From: Glebionis coronaria
Lineage: Eukaryota; Streptophyta; Magnoliopsida; Asterales; Asteraceae
Direction: 5' to 3'
Assembly: GCA_025667525.1 (NCBI GenBank)
Contig: CM046875.1
Span: forward strand, 438,352,617 to 438,416,616
Length of the DNA stretch: 64,000 nt
Made by a program: the position numbers and the translations under genes
In this document: in pieces, positions 11,802-23,400 of the stretch
Position numbering within the stretch: the first letter of the stretch is position 1
Layout: each line of letters begins with the position of its first letter
The notes under the pieces: generated by a model
Told to the model about the DNA's origin: nothing
What the model saw: only the letters and a program-made list of their open reading frames with translations
The model's database searches: none

Positions 11802-12229
11802 TAATAAGTGTGAAAACACTTATCCTTTTACCACTTATTTCCAATAATAACAAGACCAAAACGTGTATTTTATGTCGTAAAAGTCGGAATTATGCGTGGT
11901 TTGTGTTTTTATTGTGTTTTAGGATCAAAATATGAAAAAGGAAGAAAACATGTACTTTCACGGGCTTTTATCGAAGAAAACGGGAAAAGACGAAGTCAAA
12001 AGATCAAGAGTGCAAAAAGAACGGAAGTCCAAGACCTATTCTAAAGATTTATCGAAGAACAAGTCTAAAGACGGAAGTTAATGAAGTCGAAGAACTCGAG
12101 TCTAAATAAATGAAGAAATGTTAAGACGAGTTTAATTAATCCCGAGACGACATCGAGAAAGACAAAGAATTAAAGTCGAGTCGAGAAGAAAAAGAAAGAA
12201 GAAAGCACCACACATGCCTCCCACTTCCC

Positions 12230-12237
12230 TATAAATA
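12230..12237 (+). promoter_or_regulatory. TATA box of the B1 LTR
   Basis: TATAAATA about 430 bp into the LTR, after a GAAGAAAAAGAAAG-rich U3. The same position holds AATAAATA in B2 (18651-18658) and TATAAAAGG in B3. Confidence 0.55.
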
Positions 12238-12814
12238 CCCTCCTAATCACATTAGGAGGGTGGTTAGCTAGTTTTTAGTTTTAAGTTTTCTTTCTAGTTT
12301 TTAGAGAGAGAAAGTTCTAAACTTTCTCTCACTAAGCTTTTCACTTTTTCTTTCTTTCAAGCTTTCATTAATCTTTGTATTTGAGTTCATTTTAATCAAA
12401 AATTTAAGCTTTGTGTTCCTTAATCTCATTCTACATTTCTTGGTTACTTTATCTTTGATCCGAATTACACATCTCATTCGTATGATTTGATGTTTTCGTG
12501 AGCAAAGGATTAATCTTCTTGGTTTACACATAAGTTCTTACACGTTTAGGCCATAAGCTCGTAATGCTTATTGGCTTATTTCGAGTTTAGCTTATTGATT
12601 TTTCGGATTTTTCAAAGGTTTTAGTAATTTTAAAGTTCATTCCATAAAGTTTTTAATCTTTCATGTTTTGGAAGTGATCGAATCTAAGCTTTTTGAGTTG
12701 GTTAACATTCGGACTAGAGAGCTTATTGCACTTGCTTATTGAGTTTTACACTTGCCACGAATTTCGGATTAAGTTTCCTTCCATCGAAATCTTGGGGTTT
12801 TTGCACATTCCTGC

Positions 12815-13190
12815 GAGTTTCTATACATTCCGATAGACCTTAGTGTTTTGATCGCAATAACCCATTAGGGTTTTACTTTGCGATCGGGTGGCTATTTCCC
12901 CTTATTCCGATCTGGGTTGCGATCGCTCATTGCGATCGCACATTCCGACGGGATCAAGGTCTTTGCTAAGACGAAGTGCTGCCCATTTCTCGACAGCAAC
13001 ATTGCGATAGATACACATTGCGATAGTAGTTTTTTACAACATTCCGATCTGAATCTTTGCAATCTGAAAATATTCCGATGGGTAGTAAGTTTAACATTCC
13101 GATGGACCTTGTATTGAATATTCCGATAGCTCTTTCTAGTGATATTCCGATGGTTTTCATTTGGAGCATTCCGATGGAGATGATTTGCTT
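12815..13190 (+). repeat. ATTCCGA array in the B1 LTR
   Basis: About nine copies of ATTCCGA(T/C), mixed with GCGATCG/TTGCGAT variants, are spaced irregularly at about 20-75 bases. The intervening sequence is not repetitive. It lies about 600 bp downstream of the TATA box and hence in the transcribed part of the LTR. Confidence 0.75.
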
Positions 13191-13440
13191 TATTCCAATT
13201 AATTAAGATTTTAAGTTTTCAAGTTTTTCAAAGTTTTAAGTTTTAAGTATTTTCATAAATTAACTTTAAGTTTAATTTTGCCAAAGCTTCTACTTTACTC
13301 ATCGACAATTTTAAATTAGACAAACAAACCAAACCATTCTCTTTTTCACCAAAAGACGATTGAGTCGCACTTAAGACCGGTTTTCAATTCGAAAAGATTC
13401 GGACGATAAGATTTTATACCTAGCCAAAAGCGAAGTATTA

Positions 13441-16188
13441 GCTTTGCGGAATGAAATCATTAATTTTGAACAAAAGTACGGTGAGACATTTAGTGAATCT
13501 TGGGACCGTTTTAAGGAACTTTTAAGAAAGTGTCCACAACATGGTTTCACAAAAGTGCATCAAATTAATACTTTTTACAATGGTTTAAGCATGAATGACC
13601 AAGATTCACTAAATAGTGTCTCGGGGGGTAACATTTTGGTTAAGTCTTCTAATGCCGCATGGGATATCACTGAGAACAAAGCCAAAGTCCAAACCAAGAG
13701 TGTTAGGGCTACTATGGCTAGTGCCAGTGAGAGTGAAGTCACTACTCAAATCAGGGAGCTTACTTCTATAGTCAAACATCTTGTTCTACGAGATAACCCT
13801 CCCACTCAACATGCCCATGCTCTTAATATAACTTGTGAAACTTGTGGTGGGCCACACTCTTATGCTAACTGTGATAAAGCTTATGATCAATCTCACGCGA
13901 AAGTGTATGCTTACAACAACACCGAGAGAGTTCATTTCAAGCCTAATGTCGATGTTAATCACTTGTCTTACAACTCGACAAATTATCTGGCTCCACCCGG
14001 TTTTCAACAAAGACCACCACAACCTAACCAAAACAACCAATGGCCACCAAGAGCTAATTTTCAAGGTAATGCCAATATGAGGGGCTCAAATGCAAATCAG
14101 GGTAACTATCACATGCAAAACCAAGGTTTTCAACACCAAGGTTTCAATCCTCAAGGTTTTCCACCTTATAACCAATACCCAAATCAAGGTTTTCAACAGC
14201 AAGGGTTCAATTTACCTCATCTGCTAATGGACTTGGTTTTGCAAAAATTGAATGAACATGAGAAAATCATGCAAGCAATGCAAGAATCTACTAGACAAAT
14301 TCAAGAGTTCACGGATAGGAAATTCGTTCAAATGTTACAAACCCTTCGTCCACAAGGTGCTCTTCCTTCTAACACCGAAACAAACCCTAGAGGGAATGTG
14401 AGTGCTATTACTACTCAAAGTGGTGCAACTCTAGTAGGACCTTCTACCCCTCCTCCCGTTACTCCATCTACACCTCCTCCACCTCCATTTATCCCTCCTA
14501 CTTCCACACATAGTACTAGTTCTCCATTACCGTCTCTACCTCTTAATGAAGAAGTACCCAAGCAAAACCCTCCACCAACCCCACCTACCACCTATAAACC
14601 TTCTACTTCTCAACCCTCAACATCTCAACCTGTACCTGCTACACCTACACCACCTAAACCCAACATACCTTACCCTTCCTGGCTGAACAAGGCTAGAATT
14701 ATTACTAAGGATGACGTTCAAGTTTCCAACTTTTTGAACAAGATTGGCGGCATAAACATCACCTTTAGCCTTGTTGAAGCTCTTGCACAAATGCCTAAAT
14801 TTGTCAAGATATTTACGGAATTTCTTAATAAGAAGGAGAAGATCGCCGAGTCTGTTAATACTCGATTGAATGAAAACTGTTCTGCAGTCCTTCTTAAAGA
14901 ACTTCCGGAAAAACTTGGAGATCCCGGTCGTTTTGTGCTACCTTGCATTTTCAACCAAACCGAAGAATTTACTGCCTTAGCCGATCTCGGGGAAAGTATA
15001 AACTTGATGCCTTTAAGTGTTTGGAAAACACTATCATTACCCGACCTTACACCAACAAAGATGACTTTTTAGCTAGCTAATCACACTCTCGCTTACCCCA
15101 TTGGTATTGCCGAATATGTGTTTGTTAAAGTTGGCACCTTCACTTTTCCGGTCGACTTTGTGGTTGTTGATTATGAAATGGACCCTCGTATTCCGTTAAT
15201 ACTTGGTCGGCCATTCTTGAGAACCGGAAAAGCATTAGTTGATGTTGCCGAAGGTGAGCTCATTTTAAGAGTCGAGAATGATGCACAAGTGTTCAAAATG
15301 GGGAAGATCACAAACAAATCAAATGGAAGAGAATCAACGAATATGATTAATGTGCTTGATAATTTCATCGTCTACAAGAATCCTCTATTCGATTCTTGCT
15401 TTGATAATACACTGTTCCAAGACGATGTGGATGATTCTCTCTCCAATTTAGATTCTCCACCGATCTATGATGCTTATGATGATGATTCTAGTTCCGATGG
15501 GGATGATTATGATAATTTTACTTCTGAGTATCCAGACATGCCCACTTATGATGATTTTGATGAGGCTGATACTCTCTCGAGTGATTCTTCACATGATGAA
15601 ATTGCACCTACTTTTGATGAAGATCCTCCGCCAACTATGCTCAATGCTACTTTGGATGACTACTCATTTGAGGAAGACTTTGCTACTTTTCTCAACAATT
15701 ACTTCCCAAATGAGAGTGATGCTCCTCCTTTGGACTTTGATGATTATGGTCTTTATCCTCCTTTGGATATGAAGAAACCTGTCTTAAAAGAGAAGAAGCC
15801 GGACGACACCGATATCCGCAGTACTTATGTCTTAACTCCTCTCTATCCACCTTCTGAGGATGAGATTGCGAGATTTATGATCGGATCTTCTTCAAGGTCT
15901 GCTGATCCTGAGTGTTATTTTCCCCTAAAGGAAAAGGTGTTCGACCCCGGCATTGCACTTTTTAAGCCATCTCATAATCCATCTGATGAAATAAAAGGAA
16001 AAATCTTTGGAACTTATGGAGATATGCTTGCACTTCACCCTTGCTACCACCGTGCTCAATCGCTGCTTAAGGGAACCCTGCCTACTCTTCTTTGGCTTGC
16101 CTTGTTCGCCTTAAGATTTTGCTATTTGATGGACGAAAACCATGTATTTGATCCCGGTGGATGTGTTTCAAGCTTCTTCCTATGCTAA
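13441..16188 (+). pseudogene. gag-pro: B2 Gag-protease polyprotein with acidic FDPG tail (one internal TAG)
   Basis: One frame runs from the B1 junction to 16188, interrupted only by TAG at 15070-15072 where relatives have Glu. In order: late Gag (ENYGETFSESWDRF-type block, HGFTKVHQINTFYNGLSM), a knuckle C-x2-C-x3-H-x4-C near 13831-13870, Q/N/P-rich linkers, retropepsin region (14870-15260) and a strongly acidic Asp/Ser tail (15420-15760). The end carries VFDPGI (about 15937-15954), a hydrophobic stretch LPTLLWLALFALRFCYL and VFDPGG near the C terminus. The protease active site reads D-L-G-E-S (14983-14997) instead of D-L-G-A-S, so it is probably inactive. No polymerase domains are present. 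The role of the tail is unknown. Confidence 0.88.
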
Positions 16189-16196
16189 TCAAGGTC

Positions 16197-16250
16197 GAGT
16201 CAGGCTCACGACTCAGTTATCAAAAACAAGCGCTTCTCGGGAGGCAACCC
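16197..16250 (+). promoter_or_regulatory. Conserved post-coding stem-loop block in B2
   Basis: GAGTC (16197-16201) pairs with GACTC (16210-16214), followed by an A-rich linker, CAAGCGCTTCTCGGGAGG and CAACCC. The block starts 8 bases after the stop of a frame that lacks pol, so it is tied to the end of coding and not to integrase sequence. Confidence 0.65.
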
Positions 16251-16550
16251 ACAGTATCTATCCTTTTTCTCGGTTTTCATAATAAGTATAGGGGGAGACC
16301 CTAGTATGTGTTCGTTGTTTTCTTTCTTATCATGTGCAGGGATTCGAGCTTTCAAAGATCCTTTCTTGATGACTTTTGACGACCCGTGATTCCGTGTACC
16401 CATCTTCCCGGTTTTATCCTAAACTCTTTTGATTCTCTATTTTATATTTTCCAATATTAAAATAGGAATCACTTTAGTTGTCTCTTCCTTAGCAAGATTT
16501 AAACAAAGTGCACAATGTCCTAAGTGTAGGGGAGTTTACTTCCACATGCT

Positions 16551-16588
16551 TAAACATTGAGGACAATTTTTATATTAAGTGTAGGGGG
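16551..16588 (+). promoter_or_regulatory. AGGA-loop hairpin and polypurine copy in B2
   Basis: TAAACATTG-AGGA-CAATTTTTA (one mismatched pair compared with B1) is followed by AAGTGTAGGGGGA. Confidence 0.55.
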
Positions 16589-18225
16589 ACTTCTATCGAA
16601 GTTAAGTGGTCTTTTTCTTGTATCTGCCCTCATTTTAACCAGAAAATCAAATTTTTCGACATTTTTTAAAATTTTTAATCTATTTTGGCCTATTAGTTTT
16701 TCCTTTGTTATAGTTATTTTCCTTCCTTGCTAGAATAAATTTTAATAAAGTGGTTTTAATTTTCAAACGTCGTGAATCTTTTGACTCAACCCGAGTTTAA
16801 TTATCTAAGTTTACTCTAGCTAGTATCCTTAACGTGTTTAAGTCAAGTTTTGCTAGGCTTTTATGTAGGGAGCTTTAAAACGCTAAAGTCTTAACTCTCA
16901 CGGGTTAAGAACAAGAACTTTTCGCAAGTTCCTATAATTGATCCTAGAGAGTCGTTTATCAAGGGAACTTTAAAACGCAAATTCTAAACTTGAAAGAGTC
17001 TAAGAAGATGCAAGATCCTATAGATGACTCGAAAACCCAAAACTTTGATTTAATAGGCTAAGCATCCACGAGTCTCATTCCTTGAGATTTTAAATTGTGG
17101 AAAACGAGAGATGATAGAGTCAATTATAAATTTGGTATTCTTTCATGAATTTATGTGAGTTAATTATGAGCTTTTTCTCCCATCGCTTGTTCATAAATTT
17201 AATTGCAATAAGTAAGGTTGTACGATTTGAAAAGTTACTTAGCTTCTATCCCAAGATCGTTTAAAAGTTGCTCGGTATTAAGTAGAGTTCATAGCCAAGG
17301 CATAACTTATTAAAGCGGGATGCGAAGATTGGCGAGTCCAAAAAGGCCCTAACAAGGCATGAGGGCTACATTTTGTTGCTAAAGATCCCAAGTGATGTGA
17401 AGAGTCATTTATCAAAAATCAATATGAAGGATCGAGACACACGACGAAAAGCAGATACTCCCGTAAAGATCACGGAGAAGTCTATCCAAAAAGGCCCTAA
17501 CAAGGTATGAGGATAAATAAATCCAAGTCCTAAAAGGAGGCGGATCGTTGTATATCAAAATCCCAAATAATGATTGGAGAAAAATGAAGAAGTCGTGGTC
17601 CAAATATGAAGAATCTCTCAAAAAGTTCAAGTGAAGAAATTCCTATTATGAAGAGAAGACCATTATTTCATGAACGTCTCTCAAGATTTGAAGTATGAAG
17701 TCACTGCCAAATATCGGTCCGAGAAAGGTCTCAAATCGTGAAGCGAGTTATGCCAAGATATGAACTTTATGAGGTCCCGAGAAGCAGTTTTAAAAGATTT
17801 TGTCCTTTAGCTAACTATTGATTAAATCATCCCACTTTATTTTCAGCCTAATAACTATCGAAATAAGTCAACAATGCATCCTCGCGATCATTCAAGACAC
17901 AATAAAATATAAGAGATACACCTAGGAATAAGGGAGTCTAAGTGAATAATTGGCCCACATGAGTTCGTATTAGTTTGCTAACTTATAATAACAATGATCT
18001 CGTTTTTAAGCTTGGTTTGGGGAACGTGAAACTTGAGGATGATAATCATTCATGACATTCTAAAACCCTAAGGTAAGTTTTTGATCTTTTTACTTGTTTT
18101 CTTCCTTTAAAATTTTTGTCTCTTTAATAAAGGCCGAGGTGGGTTAATTATGATGAAAAATGTAAAACACGCTTTGTAACTAATGCATTGCATGAGGACA
18201 TTTCAATGGTCAAGTGTAGGGGATT

Positions 18226-19936
18226 TGATAGGTGTGATAACACTCATCCTTTTACCACTTAATTACGATAATAACCAAGCCAAAACGTGTATTTTATGTC
18301 GTAAATGTCGGAATTATGCGTGGTTTGTGTTTTTGTTGTGATTTAGGACCAAAATGTGAAAAAGGGAGGAAAACACGGGCTTTTATCGAAGAAAAAGACA
18401 AATGATGAAGTCAAGAGATCAAGAATACAAAAAGAACAGAAGTCCAAGGCCTATTCTGAAGATTTATCGAAGAACAAGTCTAAAGACGGAAGTTTAATAA
18501 AGCCGAAGAACTCAAGTCTAATAAATGAAGAAATTATAAGACGAGTTCAATTAATCCCGAGACAAAGTCGAAAAAGTCGAAGAGTTTAGAAGACGAAAAG
18601 ACGTGAAGAAAGAAAGAAAGAGGAGGCAACACATGCACCTCCCCATTTCCAATAAATACCCTCCTAAACACATTAGGAGGGTTGGGTTAGCTAGTTAGAT
18701 AGATAATTAGTCTTCATTTTTCATTTTGGTAGCTCTAATTTTAGAGAGAGAAAGTGACAGTTTCTCTCACTAGGAATTTCATCTTTTATCTTCCTTTCTT
18801 GTTTTTAATCTAATCTTTACTTTTAATAGCTTAAATGTTGTTTAAATATTTATCTTATTCTACCTTTCTTAACTTTTGTTTATCTTTAATCCGAATTTTT
18901 ATACTTCTTGTTTAATTTTGATGTTTGATTTATCAAAAAGTTAATCTTTTGGTTTTAATCTAAGTTTCCTACGAATTAAGCTTTGAGCTTGACATGCTTA
19001 TTGGCTTATTTTGTATCTAGCTTATTGTCTTTTAAGTTTTCTTAAAAAGTTTGGTGTTTTTAAAGTTTATTTCATAAAGTTGTTTATTTCGTGTCTTGAA
19101 AGTATTTAAACTTGTGCTCATTTAGTTAGTCTTATTCTTGTTTAATCTAATTTCGGTTATAGCTTATTAGTCTTAGCTTATTTGGATTGTGCTTATTGTG
19201 AATTGTTCTTCCATCGGAAAGGGAATTGAGGTATTCCGACGGTTCTACTCACATTCCGATCGTGACAATCTGGAAAGAGGGTTTTACATCCCGACGACTC
19301 TTTGCGACAGAACATTCCGATCTAGAAACTCCCCCTTATTCCGATCAAGATTGCGATCGCATATTGCGACGTCTCTTAAGGTTTCATTAAGACGAAGTGC
19401 TGCCAAAATTTCCATAGCAACATTCCGATAGAAGTGATTTTCCGACAACTTTTGTTTTCTTACATTCCGATAGATTGCATTTCTGTTATTCCAATAGATT
19501 TGATTAGAATTATTCCGATAGACTCATTCTGATACCTATATTCCGATCTGGATTCCGATGGCCTATGGTGACAGCATTCCGATGGGATTCCGATGGAATG
19601 GGTTTTGATTCATATTTTGCTTTGTTTTATTTTTAAGTTCACATTATTTTAAGTTTACATTTTTATCACTTTGTCAAATTAATTTTTCGTCAAGCTTTAA
19701 TTTTTGTCATTTAGTTAAATTACCTTTTAAAGTTTTTAATATTGCACCATTCAAGTTTTAATTAGTTTTAGTTTTCAATTAACGTCATTTAGTTTAAAGT
19801 TTTGCAATTTAAATTACTACAACGACAACTCATTTTATATTCCACCAAGAACGACTGAGTCGCACTTAAACTGGTAGTCAATTCGAAAAGACCGACTTCA
19901 ACGAACAATTTTATATTAGGCAAAAGCCTTGTATTA
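18226..19936 (+). mobile_element. 3' LTR of B2, lineage B (1711 bp)
   Basis: It starts TGATAGGTGTGA after the polypurine tract and ends CTTGTATTA, equivalent to the CTTGTATCA end of the B3 LTRs. The predicted right-hand target duplication is AAACC (19937-19941); its partner is outside the window. Confidence 0.85.
19210..19605 (+). repeat. ATTCCGA array in the B2 LTR
   Basis: About eleven ATTCCGA motifs with ATTGCGA and ATCCCGA variants, at the same LTR position as in B1. Several spacers differ from B1, while the motif core is kept. Confidence 0.75.
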
Positions 19937-20434
19937 AAACCGAATCGAATTAAATCGAGCAACACAGAAACCGAACCAAATATATAGTTTACGCGTATTT
20001 TTTTTGTTTTCAACTGGAAATCGAACCGAACCGAACCGAGCAAAACTAATATAAATATACAAAATCCAAAACTGAACTTAAAATGGTCGGATTTTTTTAT
20101 GGTCAACTTGGTTCGACTTGATTTATCGGTTCAGTTTTATTTTTGGTCGGTTTTTCTCTTCCTTAACGTAAAGCTTCTAATTAATAGTAGACGAGGGTTC
20201 TCTCTTGAATAGACTTCTTAAGAGCATTAAGTATTATTGGGGGTTCAAACTTGGTGCCAAATGAAAAAAGTGAGTGTCACATAGGTTTGACACGAGAATC
20301 TTTTGACACTTTATTTTGTGAGGATATGGTGAGCAAAAGTAAAAACGGTGACAAAAAATAAAAAAGTGATATCATAGGCTTACGTATACCATACTTTATT
20401 AAAAAAATGATAACAACCGGCTGCTAATTACTAG
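19937..20434. repeat. Flank with degenerate CCGAA repeats, between B2 and A2
   Basis: Roughly 0.5 kb outside the recognised elements. Degenerate AACCGAA/CGAACCGAAC units occupy about 19937-20045 and their complement TCGGTT recurs at 20126-20155, giving a foldback look. Related sequence is at 35880-36170. The rest holds no recognisable feature. Confidence 0.45.
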
Positions 20435-20439
20435 TCGAG
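20435..20439. repeat. Target-site duplication, left of A2 (TCGAG)
   Basis: TCGAG directly precedes the 5' LTR and is repeated at 34154-34158 directly after the 3' LTR. It proves that both ends belong to one insertion. Confidence 0.95.
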
Positions 20440-23400
20440 TGATGAGACTGTATTTATACATAGTCTCATCGTCCAAAATGGGCTTAAAACGCTTAAAATA
20501 TCATCAAAATACCCATATATGTGCCTATGTTTGTTCATTGTGTATTTTAGGTATGGATATCGTGAATTCACCAAAAGATCAAAGGAATCAAGCAAAAACG
20601 AACACGGGAAACGAAGCCACACAAAGAACCGGGCCCGAAGAATGATTTTCCTAACAAGTCCTTGAAGTTTTGAAGATTGGCAAGAATGGTCCCTCAAATT
20701 TGGAAGACTTAGCAATTTATACCCCTGTAAAACTCATATATTACATTGGGGTCCCTAAATTTCCATGATTATACAAGCATGGCCCTTGAAGATCTCAAAG
20801 ATTACAAGTTTAGTCCTTATGTTCATCTTATTAAACTTAAAAGGACTAATATTGCCAATTGCCCAAACATTTAACAAAGGAAAGAAGAAGTTGTGGCTGC
20901 CAAAACTGGATTTGAACAAAATTGGGAGTTCAGGGGGCAAACTTGTGAAAACCAAACCCAAACCCAACTTAAGCCCACATTTAACCCGGTCCAACCCATT
21001 CCCTAAACACCCTACCCGACCCAACCAGCCCACACCCAACCCACGTCACTCCCCACTCTAACAGATTAATTACTATATTAATTTTTAAATTAAACTTTTT
21101 CCCTCTAAACAATCACTGTTTATCCTTAATCCCCCTACCCAGACACATAAACCCTAAATCCCGTACCCTCTTAATCCCCTAAATTAAAACCCCCTCTTTT
21201 CCAGAAAGTTAATTGAACCTCCCCTAATCACAACCCACCAAAGAACACTACACCCCATGACCTCTTGTGGGTCCCCCGTGCTCCCCTGTCTAACCAAAGA
21301 AGGCAAAGAAGGCATCTTTTGACTCCATCAACGGCACAAAGCAATTCCTTGCTCCCAAAGGAGTTTTTGGACGACTGAGATGAAGGAATACAGCTGTATC
21401 ATCACAACATTCACATGTGATCCATTTTGACCAAAGCTAAAATTCAAATTCAAGGGGCAAGACTGGAAATTCCAGGATTAGGGTTTAGGTCATTTCATTA
21501 TTTAATTGTAATTCTAGAAGAATCAGTAGGGTAGTATATAAGAGATAGAATGTGTCTCTTATTTTTCGTTCCAGTCTTTGTAATTTTCTTTTTAAATTAA
21601 TGAAAATGAAATAAAATTTAAAATACAATTTCTGAGTTCCTTTTACTGCTTTCTTAGTGTATCAAGTATCTTGGTTTGCAAACTAGTTGTAGGTTTCAAA
21701 AGTAGTTAACATGTTTTAAGGATTTTCAAAAGAAAATAATTTTCTTTAGTAATTGTTAAAAAGGCTTTCAAAAATTTGAGGTTAACTTAATTTTGAAGTG
21801 AAAGTGGAAAAGATTAAGTTAACATCAGTTGGTGCAAGTTTTATTAATTTCTAGTTGAATTTCTAAAAAGGATTTATTAGAAAAAAATCTGTTTCATTTT
21901 TTTTAGCAATAAGCTACATCAGCTTACTCAATAAGCTTGTGTGTAGCTTATTGGCCCCTTTTTTATCAGGTCACTTTCTCTGTTCATTTGTTTTCTTGGC
22001 AGGTTACTAGCTACTCCATCCGTTCCATTTTATTCAATTGAAGAAATATTGGGTGTTGACTGAAAGTCAACACCAGCATATCTCTACATCAACAACTTAT
22101 AGCAAACTTGCATAAGCCCTCCATAAGTTCAACTAGACGATTTCAGAAAGGCATCAGCCCCAATAGCAAGGCTTGAACCTCTTTTCTCATTTTTTTGAAC
22201 TTTATGTGAACAATTATGTGAAATTTGTGTAAACCTGTCTAAATGTTATTATTTCTGTTTATTCATGCTTCTTAGGTAAGTTTATGCAGGTTAGTAGTGA
22301 TTTAGATCAGTTAGTTTAGGTTTGTGAGCAATTGGTTTGTTAATTTCAAATTACTGAATATTAAAAGGGTGTTTGGGACTAGTTTTTAACTGAAATTGGT
22401 GACAGGTTTGGTGTTAAATACTACCTCAACACACTTTATCTGTTGGTATTAGGTGTTATCAGTTAGAATCCTCAAAGGTTAATAGCATAACAAGAAGTTT
22501 GCATGTTAAAATTTGCTTTCATAGCATAAAAACAGAAGATGCATTAATCTGCCAGGTTTTGGTCAAATTCGCCCATAAGTTTTGAGTAATCTGTTTAGTA
22601 TAGGTTAGACTAGGGTTTCATTTAGTTTGTATGTAATTGGGTTAGCCATTGTGCAAGTTTAGAAGCTTTGAAACTCATCCAAGTGCACCTAAATAGCTTT
22701 CTGCCCCCCCACAGCCCCCTAGTTGACATCAGCAACTTAATTTGCTCTTCTCTGTGTGATTCTTGCTCTGTGCTAGTGTTTTTTTTGTGCTTGTTGTGAC
22801 TCCCCACAACCCAACTGGTTGTGGGGGTGCCCTTTGTTGCCATCAAAATCCACAAACAAGCTAGATTCAAGCAATCAAGTCCAAACCCGTTTTTTTTACA
22901 CTAACAGTGGGAAAAAGTTCCCACTGTCTTTGTTAAGTGTTCCCCCTGCTGCACTACTGGACAAAAAGTCCAAGTAGTCACTTTCAGGATTTTTAATTTT
23001 TTGTCTCTAGTGGACTAAACTAGGAATTAGAATTCCATTCTTTTTTCTATATTTTTCTTTTTAAATTCTTAATTTTTCAGTTTAATTTACTTTTATTTTA
23101 CTGTTCATTTTCCATTTTTTAGATTATTTTGCTATTTTAATTACTTTTTAATATTCTGTCTTTTGTCTTTTAGTGGTAAAAATTTGTATTTTTCACTTTT
23201 AAAATTTTTCCTAGGTTTAGAATAATATTTTAAGAGTTTTAGTCAAAAAGTTTTTCACTGTTCATTTTTTTAATTATTTTTATAATTAATTAGTTTAATT
23301 AGGGTTTATTTTATAAACTGTTTTGTCTTTTAGTGAAAAATTTTACATTTTTCAAACTCTTTTATTTTTCTACTGTTCATTAGAGTATTTTAGGATTTTT

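Larger units (their letters stand above)
5182..13440 (+). mobile_element. Element B1: Athila/Tat-like Ty3/gypsy retrotransposon (right part)
   Basis: B1 is an autonomous-type element in plus orientation: gag remainder, protease, RT, RNase H and integrase (5182-9770), a 2-kb 3' noncoding region (9771-11801) and a 3' LTR (11802-13440). Its 5' LTR and early gag lie left of the window because A1 is inserted in its gag at 5181/5182. B1 is itself inserted in the gag of B2: B2 coding sequence resumes exactly at 13441 (GCTTT, the predicted target duplication). Confidence 0.88.
11802..13440 (+). mobile_element. 3' LTR of B1, lineage B (1639 bp)
   Basis: It begins TAATAAGTGTG (lineage consensus TGATAGGTGTG, so the terminal TG has become TA) and ends GTATTA just before B2 gag resumes at 13441. 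It aligns along its length with the B2 3' LTR (18226-19936) and, in reverse complement, with the B3 LTRs. It contains a purine-rich U3, a TATA box and a downstream ATTCCGA array. Confidence 0.88.
16189..18225 (+). other. B2 3' noncoding region
   Basis: It closely matches 9771-11801 of B1 along its whole length. It carries the post-coding stem-loop block, the hairpin with internal polypurine copy, and the true tract AAGTGTAGGGGATT (18212-18225) directly before the LTR. No gene is seen. Confidence 0.82.
13441..19936 (+). mobile_element. Element B2: Gag-protease-only lineage B retrotransposon (right part)
   Basis: B2 resumes at 13441 in mid-gag after the B1 insertion. It has a Gag-protease-tail frame to 16188, a 2-kb 3' noncoding region and a 1711-bp 3' LTR. 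There is no RT, RNase H or integrase between protease and 3' region, although LTR, Gag and 3' region match the autonomous B1 and B3. It is therefore a non-autonomous partner of the B family. Confidence 0.85.

Noticed and set aside
20765..21061. 98-codon proline-rich frame in both A2 LTRs
   Set aside because: It comes from the C-rich U3 tract; frames in A1 and A3 do not match as protein.
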